Shown: positions 1 to 7,077 of the stretch, in pieces | Position numbering within the stretch: the stretch's first letter is position 1 | Layout of the letters: each line of letters opens with the position of its first letter | NCBI GenBank assembly: GCA_947176355.1 | Contig: CAMWQY010000108.1 | Coordinates: 1-8,277, forward strand | DNA length: 8,277 nt | Direction: 5' to 3' | Origin: an uncultured Porphyromonadaceae bacterium | Lineage (GTDB): Bacteria; Bacteroidota; Bacteroidia; Bacteroidales; Muribaculaceae | The notes under the pieces: model-generated | What the model was told of the DNA's origin: nothing | Seen by the model: the letters and a program-made list of their open reading frames with translations, nothing else | Databases searched by the model: none | Program-made: the position numbers and the translations under genes

Positions 1-262
1 TCTCTTTTATTCTTTTGGCAAGGACAGCTATTTCTTCGGGATGATAGAGAGGGTCTCCGCCCGTGAGTGTAACATCGAAGTCTTCTTCCTCAATAATGTC
101 CATTAATTCTTTGAGAGTCATCTCGGTTCCGGCATCGAAATCCCAGGATTGGGGATTGTGGCAGCCCGGGCATTGGTGGCGGCAACCGGCAAAATAGATG
201 GCGGTCCGGAAGCCCGGACCGTCTACTGTAGTGCCTTTTACTATATCGAGAACTTTATACAC
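1..262 (-). CDS. nrdG: Anaerobic ribonucleoside-triphosphate reductase activating protein NrdG (3' end beyond window)
   Basis: This is the radical-SAM activase that uses a [4Fe-4S] cluster and S-adenosylmethionine to form the glycyl radical on NrdD, the cytoplasmic anaerobic ribonucleotide reductase encoded just upstream. I translated 87 codons. They include the family signature VDGPGFRT (residues 13-20), the cluster-binding CX3CX2C motif (C27, C31, C34 in GCRHQCPGC) followed by HNPQSW, and the SAM-contacting GGDPL (68-72). The family is usually about 150-200 residues, so roughly half is present; the rest lies beyond position 1. The start is taken as GTG at 262, because an in-frame TAA sits at 275-277 and no ATG lies between it and the conserved region. 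There is no Shine-Dalgarno sequence, which is normal in Bacteroidetes. The gene probably shares the nrdD transcript, since I see no convincing promoter or terminator in the 142-bp spacer. Family assignment is very secure; the exact start is somewhat less so. Confidence 0.95.
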   Translation of the reverse strand, partial: MYKVLDIVKGTTVDGPGFRTAIYFAGCRHQCPGCHNPQSWDFDAGTEMTLKELMDIIEEEDFDVTLTGGDPLYHPEEIAVLAKRIKE

Positions 263-263
263 A

Positions 264-298
264 ACGATAAACGATTAACGATCAACGATCAACTATTA
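264..298. repeat. Degenerate heptamer tandem array A (five units)
   Basis: Five consecutive 7-bp units lie directly upstream of the nrdG start codon. The first four have the form ACGATNA on the plus strand, with A, T, C and C at the variable base; the fifth is ACTATTA. The array begins two bases from the GTG start, so it would form the 5' leader of nrdG. It may be a slipped-strand repeat or a relic of one. No function can be read from it. Confidence 0.8.
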
Positions 299-343
299 GA
301 AGGCCGATCAAATTAAATCTATAGTATCGTAAAAATGCTTTCG

Positions 344-356
344 ACTGAAATTCAGT
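344..356. repeat. Short dyad in the nrdD-nrdG spacer
   Basis: ACTGAA and TTCAGT form a 6-bp inverted repeat around a single central base. It is too short, and without a following T-run, to be called a terminator. It could be a protein-binding half-site pair or chance. It sits between the two heptamer arrays. Confidence 0.4.
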
Positions 357-363
357 GACAAAC

Positions 364-398
364 AATTATGAATTATGCATTATGAATTATACATTACT
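364..398. repeat. Degenerate heptamer tandem array B (five units)
   Basis: Five 7-bp units lie just downstream of the nrdD stop codon. On the plus strand the first two are AATTATG, followed by CATTATG, AATTATA and CATTACT. The period and unit count match array A, but the unit sequence differs. It starts exactly 100 bp from the start of array A. It lies in the transcribed spacer between nrdD and nrdG if the two are co-transcribed. Confidence 0.8.
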
Positions 399-404
399 AT
401 TTAA

Positions 405-2609
405 TTATTTGTGGACTACTCGGTCTTTGAGTTCGGCGAGCTTTCCGGAATTCCAACGGTCTGTCGTGCCGACAAGGTAGCCGGTGATGCGTTGGATGGT
501 TTCGAAGTTGGTGCCACATTTCGGACATGCCTTCATTTCCATATCTGCATTTTCGTATCCGCATTTCGGACAATGGTTGCGGTTGTGGTTGACAGAGCCG
601 TATCCCATATTATACTTATCCATCATATCCACAATCTGCATGATACACTCTTCATTATGGGTGGCATCGCCATCGATTTCCACATAGAAGATATGTCCGC
701 CACGGGTGAGCTCATGGTATGGAGCCTCCACTTTTGCCTTATGACGGGGTGAGCAATGATAGTAGACAGGGACATGATTGGAATTGGTATAGTAGTCCTT
801 GTCAGTGATACCCTCAATAACTCCAAAAGTAGCACGATCTCGCTTGGTGAATCTGCCACTTAGTCCTTCAGCAGGAGTGGCAAGAACGGAATAGTTATGA
901 CCATAACGCTCACAAAATTCGTTGACCTTAGAACGCATGTGTCCTACAATGCGAAGTCCAAGCTTCTGAGCCTCATCGCTTTCACCATGATGTTTGCCGG
1001 TGAGGGCGATAAGACATTCAGCAAGTCCGATGAAGCCAATGCCGAGAGTTCCCTGGTTGATGACACTTTCTATGGTGTCATTGGGTCCAAGTTTTTCAGC
1101 ACCATTCCAAAGTGTCCCCATGACGAGCGGGAATTGCTTGGCAAGTGCAGTCTTCTGAAACTGATATCGATCGTCGAGTTGCTTGGCTGTGAGCTCAAGG
1201 ATATTGTCAAGACGCTGGAAGAAACGCTCAATACGTTCATCCTGATTCTTTATGCCCATGCATTCAATAGCAAGGCGCACAATATTGATAGTGGAGAAAG
1301 ATAGGTTTCCACGACCTATAGAAGTCTTTTTGCCATAACGATTTTCAAATACTCTGGTACGGCAACCCATAGTTGCAACTTCGTATTCAAATCGTCGAGG
1401 ATCATCAGCTCTCCAAAGCTCGTGTTGATTATATGTTGCGTCCAGGTTGAGGAAATTTGGGAAAAAACGTTTGGCTGCCACCTTGCATGCAAGACGATAA
1501 AGATCGTAGTTGCGATCTTCCGGAAGATAGCTTACTCCTCGTTTCTTTTTCCAAATCTGGATTGGGAAAATAGCTGTGGCTCCATTCCCGACACCTTCGT
1601 AAGTGCAGTTGAGAATTTCACGTATTACGCATCGCCCCTCTGCGGATGTGTCAGTGCCATAATTTATAGAACTGAATACAACTTGGTTTCCACCACGGGA
1701 ATGGATGGTATTCATATTGTGGATGAAAGCTTCCATTGATTGATGAACTCGTCCAACTGTGCGGTTGATGGCATGTTGAAGCAGGCGTTCATCCCCTTCG
1801 AGACCTTCGAGATCTTTCTTTACATAATCTTCTATTTCCGCATCATAATACTTTGACAAGTCCTTGCCGGTAAGGGACTCGAGAACCTTCAATTCCTCCT
1901 TATAAGTGATCCGCACAAAGGGAGCCAAATAGAAATCAAATGCAGGAATAGCTTGGCCACCGTGCATTTCATTTTGCGCAGTCTCAAGAGAGATGCAGGC
2001 AATGACTCCTGCAGTCTCTATGCGCTTCGGTGCACGGCTTTCAGCGTGCCCGGCTACATATCCGTTGTCGAGAAGATGATCAAGCGGGTGCTGTACGCAT
2101 GTCAGACTCTTAGTAGGGTAGTAGTCTTTGTCGTGAATGTGGATATAGTTGTTTTTTACAGCTTGCTTCACTTCCGGGTCAAGTAGATAATCGTCGACAA
2201 ACGGTTTGGTGGTTTCCGAAGCAAACTTCATCATCATTCCCGCCGGAGTGTCAGCGTTCATGTTGGCATTTTCCCGAGTTATGTCGTTGCTCTTGGTCTC
2301 GATGATCTCCAGGAAAATATCGCGGGTCTTGGCACGACGGGCTATCGAACGCTGGTCGCGATAAGCGATATATTTTTTAGCAACGTCTTTTCGAGCAGAC
2401 TTCATCAATTCGATTTCCACGCGATCTTGTATGTCTTCTACAGTCATACGTTCTTTGCCGGTCATGCCAATGCGGTCTGTGATTCGCTGAATCAGAGACT
2501 CATCTTCACCGGCTGAAGTGGCGAGCATAGCTTTACGTATGGCTGCTTTGATCTTCTCTTCGTTGTAACCAACTACGCGGCCGTCGCGCTTTTGAATAGT
2601 CTGTATCAT
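405..2609 (-). CDS. nrdD: Anaerobic (class III) ribonucleoside-triphosphate reductase NrdD
   Basis: NrdD reduces ribonucleoside triphosphates to deoxyribonucleotides in the absence of oxygen, using a glycyl radical installed by NrdG. The chosen start gives 734 residues, close to the roughly 710 of E. coli NrdD. An N-terminal ATP-cone domain (about 1-92, beginning MIQTIQKRDGRVVGYNEEKI) is the allosteric regulator. The catalytic barrel follows, with C171 (SLTCVQHP) and C416 (MGCRTR) as the likely active-site cysteines; the second suggests the formate-using subtype, which is inference. A zinc site is formed by two CPKCG motifs (C680, C683, C695, C698), followed by the glycyl-radical motif RITGY with G710. 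The frame stays open to 2696 with an ATG, but those 29 extra residues are encoded by the promoter itself and precede the ATP cone, so the ATG at 2609 is preferred. nrdG follows downstream. Confidence 0.97.
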   Translation of the reverse strand: MIQTIQKRDGRVVGYNEEKIKAAIRKAMLATSAGEDESLIQRITDRIGMTGKERMTVEDIQDRVEIELMKSARKDVAKKYIAYRDQRSIARRAKTRDIFLEIIETKSNDITRENANMNADTPAGMMMKFASETTKPFVDDYLLDPEVKQAVKNNYIHIHDKDYYPTKSLTCVQHPLDHLLDNGYVAGHAESRAPKRIETAGVIACISLETAQNEMHGGQAIPAFDFYLAPFVRITYKEELKVLESLTGKDLSKYYDAEIEDYVKKDLEGLEGDERLLQHAINRTVGRVHQSMEAFIHNMNTIHSRGGNQVVFSSINYGTDTSAEGRCVIREILNCTYEGVGNGATAIFPIQIWKKKRGVSYLPEDRNYDLYRLACKVAAKRFFPNFLNLDATYNQHELWRADDPRRFEYEVATMGCRTRVFENRYGKKTSIGRGNLSFSTINIVRLAIECMGIKNQDERIERFFQRLDNILELTAKQLDDRYQFQKTALAKQFPLVMGTLWNGAEKLGPNDTIESVINQGTLGIGFIGLAECLIALTGKHHGESDEAQKLGLRIVGHMRSKVNEFCERYGHNYSVLATPAEGLSGRFTKRDRATFGVIEGITDKDYYTNSNHVPVYYHCSPRHKAKVEAPYHELTRGGHIFYVEIDGDATHNEECIMQIVDMMDKYNMGYGSVNHNRNHCPKCGYENADMEMKACPKCGTNFETIQRITGYLVGTTDRWNSGKLAELKDRVVHK

Positions 2610-2653
2610 CTGAGTTTTATAATGGATTTTCTGTTGATTTATTATTCTGAGTG

Positions 2654-2684
2654 CAAAGTTAAGCAATATATTCAGAATGACAAA
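2654..2684 (-). promoter_or_regulatory. Bacteroides-type promoter of nrdD(-nrdG)
   Basis: On the minus strand TTTG (2681-2684) is followed by a 19-nt spacer and TAACTTTG (2654-2661). This matches the Bacteroidetes primary-sigma consensus TTTG/N19-21/TAnnTTTG exactly. Transcription would start near 2647, leaving a leader of roughly 38 nt before the ATG at 2609. This placement is the main argument against a start at 2696. The -33 element abuts the large inverted repeat at 2688-2736. Confidence 0.85.
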
Positions 2685-2687
2685 AAT

Positions 2688-2736
2688 ATTCCTCAAAAAT
2701 TTTCAAAAAAATCTTTTTGGAAAACTTTTGAGGAAT
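2688..2736 (-). terminator. Long AT-rich inverted repeat: candidate terminator of the GH43 unit and/or operator of nrdD
   Basis: The arms 2688-2709 and 2714-2736 pair over about 20 bp, with one mismatch (2699/2725) and one bulged base (2719), around a 4-nt loop. The outer 11 bp (ATTCCTCAAAA) are perfect. Read on the minus strand, the hairpin lies 85 nt past the GH43 stop and is followed by ATATTTTTG, which fits an intrinsic terminator, though the stem is AT-rich. It also sits directly upstream of the nrdD -33 element, centred about 64 bp before the expected start site, so it could equally be a regulator site. The inverted repeat is certain; the function is not. Confidence 0.6.
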
Positions 2737-2794
2737 GTAAATTTCTTAATTTATTGATAATCAGTGATTGTTTGTTTTGTTTTGGAAAACTTTT
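2715..2794. repeat. Exact 15-nt direct repeat upstream of nrdD
   Basis: TTTTGGAAAACTTTT occurs at 2715-2729 and again at 2780-2794, 65 bp apart. The first copy lies in the right arm of the inverted repeat; the left arm carries a diverged copy in opposite orientation. TTGATAAT also occurs twice nearby, at 2754-2761 and 2807-2814. The gap is AT-rich, so part of this may be composition, but an exact 15-mer is unusual in about 200 bp. Confidence 0.7.
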
Positions 2795-2820
2795 AATTGT
2801 AACTGATTGATAATGTGAGA

Positions 2821-4497
2821 TTATTTGTCGATGATGAAGGAGTCTACGTCGAGCCAACCGGAATCGTTGCTCTTCCAGGGACGTGTACAGAAGACTCCTA
2901 CCTTAGCACCGATCCAGTGTCCTTCGCGCACGTCCATCGGGCGACCGAAATCAGTGAATTTCTTGCCGTCAAGGCTATAGCGGAATGTAACTGTGCACTT
3001 GTAGTCGGGTTTTGCCTTTGGTTTCTTCGCTCCTGTCATTTTTACGACTGCCTGAAGCCATACGGGGCCATTTGAATCAAGTTTGACAGCAGCTGTCTCT
3101 ACTTCTTCCTTTCCTTTGTTGGCACCTACACAATCTGTCTGAACAAGATATACGCCATCTTCACGGCTTTCGAGGGCAAGAGTTGCAAAATTATATCCCA
3201 TTATGGCTAAACCGCCCTTTTCGCCTACCATGGTCTTGCCATCTTTGACTCTGGGATGGAAAGAGACTTTGGCTGTGGCAGTGAAATTCTCATTCGGGAA
3301 TTTCTGCATCAGCACATTGGGCATATCATATAGGTTTTTGGCATCCGGAGTATGATGTGAGAAGAGACGAAGCACTGAATTTTCAGCATCACAGAAATAC
3401 CATAGAGGTTGTGGATTGCCATTCCATTGCCATTGATATCCAAGAGTTGTAGAATCAAACTCATCGCTATCTTGTGGAGTAGCAACAGCGTATGTTTTTC
3501 CCACATTCGGTTTTTTGTAAGTACGGACAGGTATGCCGCGTCCATCACCGTCCTTGTCCACGCCTATTACGGGCCAACCATCTTCCTTCCATTCCATTGG
3601 TTCAAGATTTATCACACGTCCGTAAGGACCTTTATCCTGGAAGTGTATGAACCAATGCTCCTTGCCGTCGGGGGTGTCTACCCATGCACCCTGATGAGGA
3701 CCATTGATGTCCGTATCGCCTTGTTCCATCACGTTGCGCTGCTCATACGGACCCCATGGATTTTTACTGCGCATCACCACTTGCCAGCCTGTAGCGACAC
3801 CACCGGCTGGAGAGAAGATATAGTACCAAGGACCTCGCTTATACATCTTAGCCCCTTCGATGGTTTCATTTTCAAGATGACCGTCGTAAATCACACGGTC
3901 TACACCGATCACTCCTGTAGCGTCCGGAGTCATTTCAATCATACCGAGTATACTCTTTACTCCGGCGCGGCTTCCTGCATATCCATGAGCGATATAGGCG
4001 CGCCCATCTTCATCCCAGAATGGGCAAGGATCAATCACTCCGACGGCAGGATAGATCAGACGAAGAGGGCTCCAAGGACCTGTAGGATCAGTGGCATCCG
4101 CTACGTAAATACCACGGTCCGGGTCGCCATACATGACATAGTATTTTCCATTGTGGTAGCGAATAGCCGGTGCCCAAACTCCGTTGCCATGGCTTACGCC
4201 ATCGAAAGCTTCGTCGGGATATTTGTCGGCTACCGCACCAACGAGAGTCCAGTTGACAAGGTCGTTGGAATGGAGTATCTGAAGAGCAGGAAGATTTGCG
4301 AAACTTGATGAAGTCATGTAATAGTCGTTTCCTACACGGACCACATCCGGGTCAGAGTAGTCGGCATTAATGATTGGATTCTGATACTTACCGTTTCCTA
4401 AGTCGGAGACGTAAGCTTTCGAGACGTCTGCATGCATCTGGAAAGCCATAGCAGCTCCAAATGCAGCTAACGAAATAACGAATGAAGATCTTTTCAT
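2821..4497 (-). CDS. Secreted glycoside hydrolase family 43 protein (beta-xylosidase/alpha-L-arabinofuranosidase type) with C-terminal beta-sandwich
   Basis: This is a 558-residue inverting glycosidase expected to release xylose or arabinose from plant polysaccharides. An N-terminal signal peptide (about 1-23, ending near MHA) directs export; there is no lipobox cysteine. The five-bladed beta-propeller (about 37-330) begins with NPIINADYSDPD, where D49 is the likely catalytic base. D156 in VIDPCPFWDEDG is the likely pKa modulator and E214 in TIEGAKMYK the likely general acid. H268 in GPHQGAWV matches the histidine near the propeller metal site. Residues about 345-558 form a concanavalin-like beta-sandwich typical of the xylosidase C-terminal domain. 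The layout recalls subfamily GH43_12, but that is from memory. It starts 33 nt after the beta-helix gene with no promoter between them, so the two are probably co-transcribed. Exact substrate cannot be read from the sequence. Confidence 0.93.
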   Translation of the reverse strand: MKRSSFVISLAAFGAAMAFQMHADVSKAYVSDLGNGKYQNPIINADYSDPDVVRVGNDYYMTSSSFANLPALQILHSNDLVNWTLVGAVADKYPDEAFDGVSHGNGVWAPAIRYHNGKYYVMYGDPDRGIYVADATDPTGPWSPLRLIYPAVGVIDPCPFWDEDGRAYIAHGYAGSRAGVKSILGMIEMTPDATGVIGVDRVIYDGHLENETIEGAKMYKRGPWYYIFSPAGGVATGWQVVMRSKNPWGPYEQRNVMEQGDTDINGPHQGAWVDTPDGKEHWFIHFQDKGPYGRVINLEPMEWKEDGWPVIGVDKDGDGRGIPVRTYKKPNVGKTYAVATPQDSDEFDSTTLGYQWQWNGNPQPLWYFCDAENSVLRLFSHHTPDAKNLYDMPNVLMQKFPNENFTATAKVSFHPRVKDGKTMVGEKGGLAIMGYNFATLALESREDGVYLVQTDCVGANKGKEEVETAAVKLDSNGPVWLQAVVKMTGAKKPKAKPDYKCTVTFRYSLDGKKFTDFGRPMDVREGHWIGAKVGVFCTRPWKSNDSGWLDVDSFIIDK

Positions 4498-4530
4498 TGT
4501 GTTAGATATAAATAGGTGTTAATAATTTGT

Positions 4531-6954
4531 TTAGTTCCAGTTTAGATTTACCTCCCTAATGAGAGTTGAAGATGGTCCGGTAGAGCCTGTATGTTGGATG
4601 CAGAATCCGGTCAACGTTGTTTCTTCAACCGGGATGCTAAGTTGGACTTTATCCTCAACTTGATTGCAGCACTTTGTAGCGTTTTCAGCCTCTGAGTAGG
4701 CGGAGGCTTGAAGAATTCCATTCTCGATTCCAATCGAAATGTGGCACGGCGTCCTGTAGCAGTTGCTTATCACTTCGTCGGATATTCGAGTAGTCTTGCC
4801 ATCTTCATATTTAATCAGAGAGAAACTGACAGCTCTATCATGATCAGGAGTGCGTTCGATACGGAGAGCATATCCGTTGAGAGTTACAGGGTCAAACTTC
4901 ACGCAGATATCCATATATTGGGATGTAGCGCTTCCGAAACCTTGCCCACCGCTTTTAGCCGGTTCTGCGACAAGAGTTGCACTCATGTTGTGGCATGCAT
5001 CTCTTGCCGGCAAATAGCTCATACGCGCTCCTTTTTCATCCTGCACTATTCCTACTCCTGTAGAAGCATCGAAACCTTTGCCATAGTACCAACCCGCACC
5101 ATCTGCAGGTTGCCAATCTACATGCGATGTATCAGAAGGTTTGAAAACGTCAAAACTCCAGATGCCGGGAATTCCATGCTCACTACGATGGATAAATATA
5201 TCATGAAAATCAGTCTGTAGATTAGATTCGGGCAATGTCTCAACTTGTTCTGAGTCAGAGACCACAAATACCGGGGATTGCTCCCATGCACCGAACTTAG
5301 AATCTTTGAATTTGGGAAAGACAATTGCTACCAATCCATACGCATAATCTCCTGCTTTAGCCGTGTACTGCTTTCCTTGAGGAGCTTTTGAATCAGAAGT
5401 TATCAGAAGTTGAGGTGAATTTCCATCATTGATCAGCCTTCCCCACATTATAGTGCTCTCATCATCCCCTTTTCCTGAAAGGGTGTAGTCAACTTCAAAT
5501 TGGCGTGATTTATTATCGAAACGTATTGCAGGTTTACGTTTGAATTTAGGGGCTTCCTTGAGATTAGGGAGCAGATTGAAGGAAAGTTTAGCAGTCAGCC
5601 CCTCAGGAGTCGATACCGGTACTATCATTTTTCTTTCTTCCGGAAGCTTGTTTTCTGCTATACATGATATGGCAGTCGACTTTCCTGCCGGGTATCCACC
5701 CCATAGAATAGGATAAGATGTTATTGTAACTTTATCTCCATCAGACAAAGGTCCGGATGCGTCAGAATTTAATCTAAGAGCTACAGGTATATTCGTGAGT
5801 TTAGAGCCGGTCTTGGATTCAATCTCCGAGAATATTGAGTTATAACCTTTAGGGTCCCAACCGTCGTTGCCGTTAAGAAGATTTGGCAGATTATAGAATT
5901 TCTTTCCATTGTAGTCTACTAAATATGCATTTCGCAAAGTAGATATGTCAAGTTTAGGTCCGAGGTCAGGTCTGTCGGAATCTATAACGTATGGAGAGCC
6001 ATTAAGAGTGATGTTTTCTTGACGGCAAATTACGTCTGACGCATCTCGCGTCCATTTGATTTCGATTGGCTTCTCAGAGTGAAAACGTGTGTCAATAGCT
6101 GTCACTTGTTCTGGCACTTTCGTGAAATATTGGGTACCGGAGCCAAGGCAAGTAATGTCGCAGTTGAGAAATACAGCACCTGTTTCGGAGGTAGAGTAGA
6201 AGGGTTTGCTACTGAAGAAAGTGAATCGGCAATCGAGATAGATGGCAGAGCCGGAGAGGGCATCATCGGTGCATTCGAAATAACAATTGTCGTAAAGACT
6301 GCGACGCGCACCCACGAAAGGACATAGATTAAGGCGGCTGATAAACCTACAGTTTTCTGCAAAAAGACGGTCGGTATTTTCACATATACCTATTTGAGCC
6401 TGAACGATGGCATCCTTACGTTTTGTTCTGTTAAGGTTGCTGTTCCTTTTATATTTAAGGTCAACATTGCAATAGTTGCCAAAAGTTATGTTTTTTGTCT
6501 CAAGGCTATGCCCTGAAAATTGAAACATGGTGAAATTGCCAACAGCCCCTTGAGTCTGCCCACGATTTACGGCAAATACAATATCTTCAGGGTCTTTTGA
6601 TAGCCCGACAATAGCAAGAGTATCGCATTTTAGCCTTACAGCAAAAGGCGTGCCACCCTTATCGGATCTTACTTCAGGATCATCCGGATTATCAAGCCAA
6701 TAGACAGAGGGAGCTACTATTAAAGTAGCGGATTTTCCAATCTTATTTATCATTTGGAAAGCGTCGGAAGGATCGCTGAAAGATCCCGGGCAATCCAATA
6801 GACCTTCCCGGTCAAGCACTACGGTAGTAGCCGTCAAAGGGAATTTGATGCCATCATATTCAACAAAATTTTGAGCATGCATGCCCAAATTCATACAAAA
6901 AATGAATATAGTGGCTATTATAGATAGTTTTTTTCGTAAGAGTTTCATGAGCAT
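4531..6954 (-). CDS. Secreted right-handed beta-helix protein, CE8 (pectinesterase)-like core with altered active site, plus C-terminal beta-sandwich
   Basis: This is an 807-residue exported protein of uncertain activity. A signal peptide (about 1-27, hydrophobic SIIATIFIF, ending near MHA) lacks a lipobox. Residues about 60-330 look like a beta-helix: a ladder of NC/DC turns at C202, C224, C242 and C265 with 18-23-residue spacing fits one helical coil per repeat. The segment around 185-267 resembles pectin methylesterases (QAQIGI for QAVAL; NCRF; CTDDALSG at the DFIFG position). However, the aspartate of the usual QDTL is replaced (LNL, 208-210) and no LGRPW arginine motif is seen. Ig/Fn3-like strands (about 386-566) and a laminin-G/concanavalin-like domain (about 590-807) follow; both are inferred from strand pattern. 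It is the first gene of a unit with the GH43 gene, suggesting a shared glycan target. It could be an esterase, a lyase or a non-catalytic binder. The start is the first ATG after the promoter; M3 (6948) is an alternative. Confidence 0.85.
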   Translation of the reverse strand: MLMKLLRKKLSIIATIFIFCMNLGMHAQNFVEYDGIKFPLTATTVVLDREGLLDCPGSFSDPSDAFQMINKIGKSATLIVAPSVYWLDNPDDPEVRSDKGGTPFAVRLKCDTLAIVGLSKDPEDIVFAVNRGQTQGAVGNFTMFQFSGHSLETKNITFGNYCNVDLKYKRNSNLNRTKRKDAIVQAQIGICENTDRLFAENCRFISRLNLCPFVGARRSLYDNCYFECTDDALSGSAIYLDCRFTFFSSKPFYSTSETGAVFLNCDITCLGSGTQYFTKVPEQVTAIDTRFHSEKPIEIKWTRDASDVICRQENITLNGSPYVIDSDRPDLGPKLDISTLRNAYLVDYNGKKFYNLPNLLNGNDGWDPKGYNSIFSEIESKTGSKLTNIPVALRLNSDASGPLSDGDKVTITSYPILWGGYPAGKSTAISCIAENKLPEERKMIVPVSTPEGLTAKLSFNLLPNLKEAPKFKRKPAIRFDNKSRQFEVDYTLSGKGDDESTIMWGRLINDGNSPQLLITSDSKAPQGKQYTAKAGDYAYGLVAIVFPKFKDSKFGAWEQSPVFVVSDSEQVETLPESNLQTDFHDIFIHRSEHGIPGIWSFDVFKPSDTSHVDWQPADGAGWYYGKGFDASTGVGIVQDEKGARMSYLPARDACHNMSATLVAEPAKSGGQGFGSATSQYMDICVKFDPVTLNGYALRIERTPDHDRAVSFSLIKYEDGKTTRISDEVISNCYRTPCHISIGIENGILQASAYSEAENATKCCNQVEDKVQLSIPVEETTLTGFCIQHTGSTGPSSTLIREVNLNWN

Positions 6955-6987
6955 TCAGATTATAGTAAGCCCTACAACTTCAGAGTT

Positions 6988-7019
6988 CAAAGTTAAGAAA
7001 AAAAAATAAGATATGCAAA
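6988..7019 (-). promoter_or_regulatory. Bacteroides-type promoter of the beta-helix/GH43 unit
   Basis: On the minus strand TTTG (7016-7019) is followed by 20 nt and TAACTTTG (6988-6995), matching TTTG/N19-21/TAnnTTTG. Transcription would start near 6981, about 26 nt before the ATG at 6954. The -33 element lies about 20 nt past the T-tract of the preceding terminator, so the two-gene unit is insulated from the TPR gene. It shares the decamer CTTAACTTTG with the nrdD promoter. Confidence 0.85.
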
Positions 7020-7039
7020 AATTCAGACCATGTCTTATA

Positions 7040-7071
7040 AAAATAAGAGGGTCTCAATATCATGAGACCCT
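7040..7071 (-). terminator. Intrinsic terminator of the TPR gene
   Basis: A perfect 9-bp stem, AGGGTCTCA (7048-7056) with TGAGACCCT (7063-7071), encloses a 6-nt loop. On the minus strand it begins 6 nt after the TPR stop codon and is followed by CTTATTTTTA, a good U-rich tail. The tail is itself part of a small dyad, CTTAT/ATAAG (7034-7047). The absence of a matching T-run on the plus strand sets the direction. Confidence 0.93.
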
Positions 7072-7077
7072 GAAAGA

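Noticed and set aside
264..398. CRISPR array
   Set aside because: The units are 7-bp, contiguous and degenerate, with no spacers.
263..404. Separate nrdG promoter
   Set aside because: The best candidate, TTAATTTG, departs from TAnnTTTG at an invariant base and has no TTTG at 19-21 nt upstream.
411..2186. Plus-strand frames opposite nrdD
   Set aside because: They are shadows of the well-supported NrdD reading frame, with no domain or promoter support.
2754..2814. FNR-like sites (TTGAT...) upstream of nrdD
   Set aside because: TTGATAAT occurs twice, but neither copy has the ATCAA half-site at the four-base spacing that an FNR box needs.
2610..2820. NrdR box upstream of nrdD
   Set aside because: I looked for the acaCwAtATaTwGwgt-type palindrome and found no convincing pair.
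3409..4308. Long plus-strand open frame (299 codons) opposite the GH43 gene
   Set aside because: It lies entirely antisense to a gene with clear catalytic motifs, has low-complexity shadow-like composition and no recognisable domain, and no promoter is seen on that strand.
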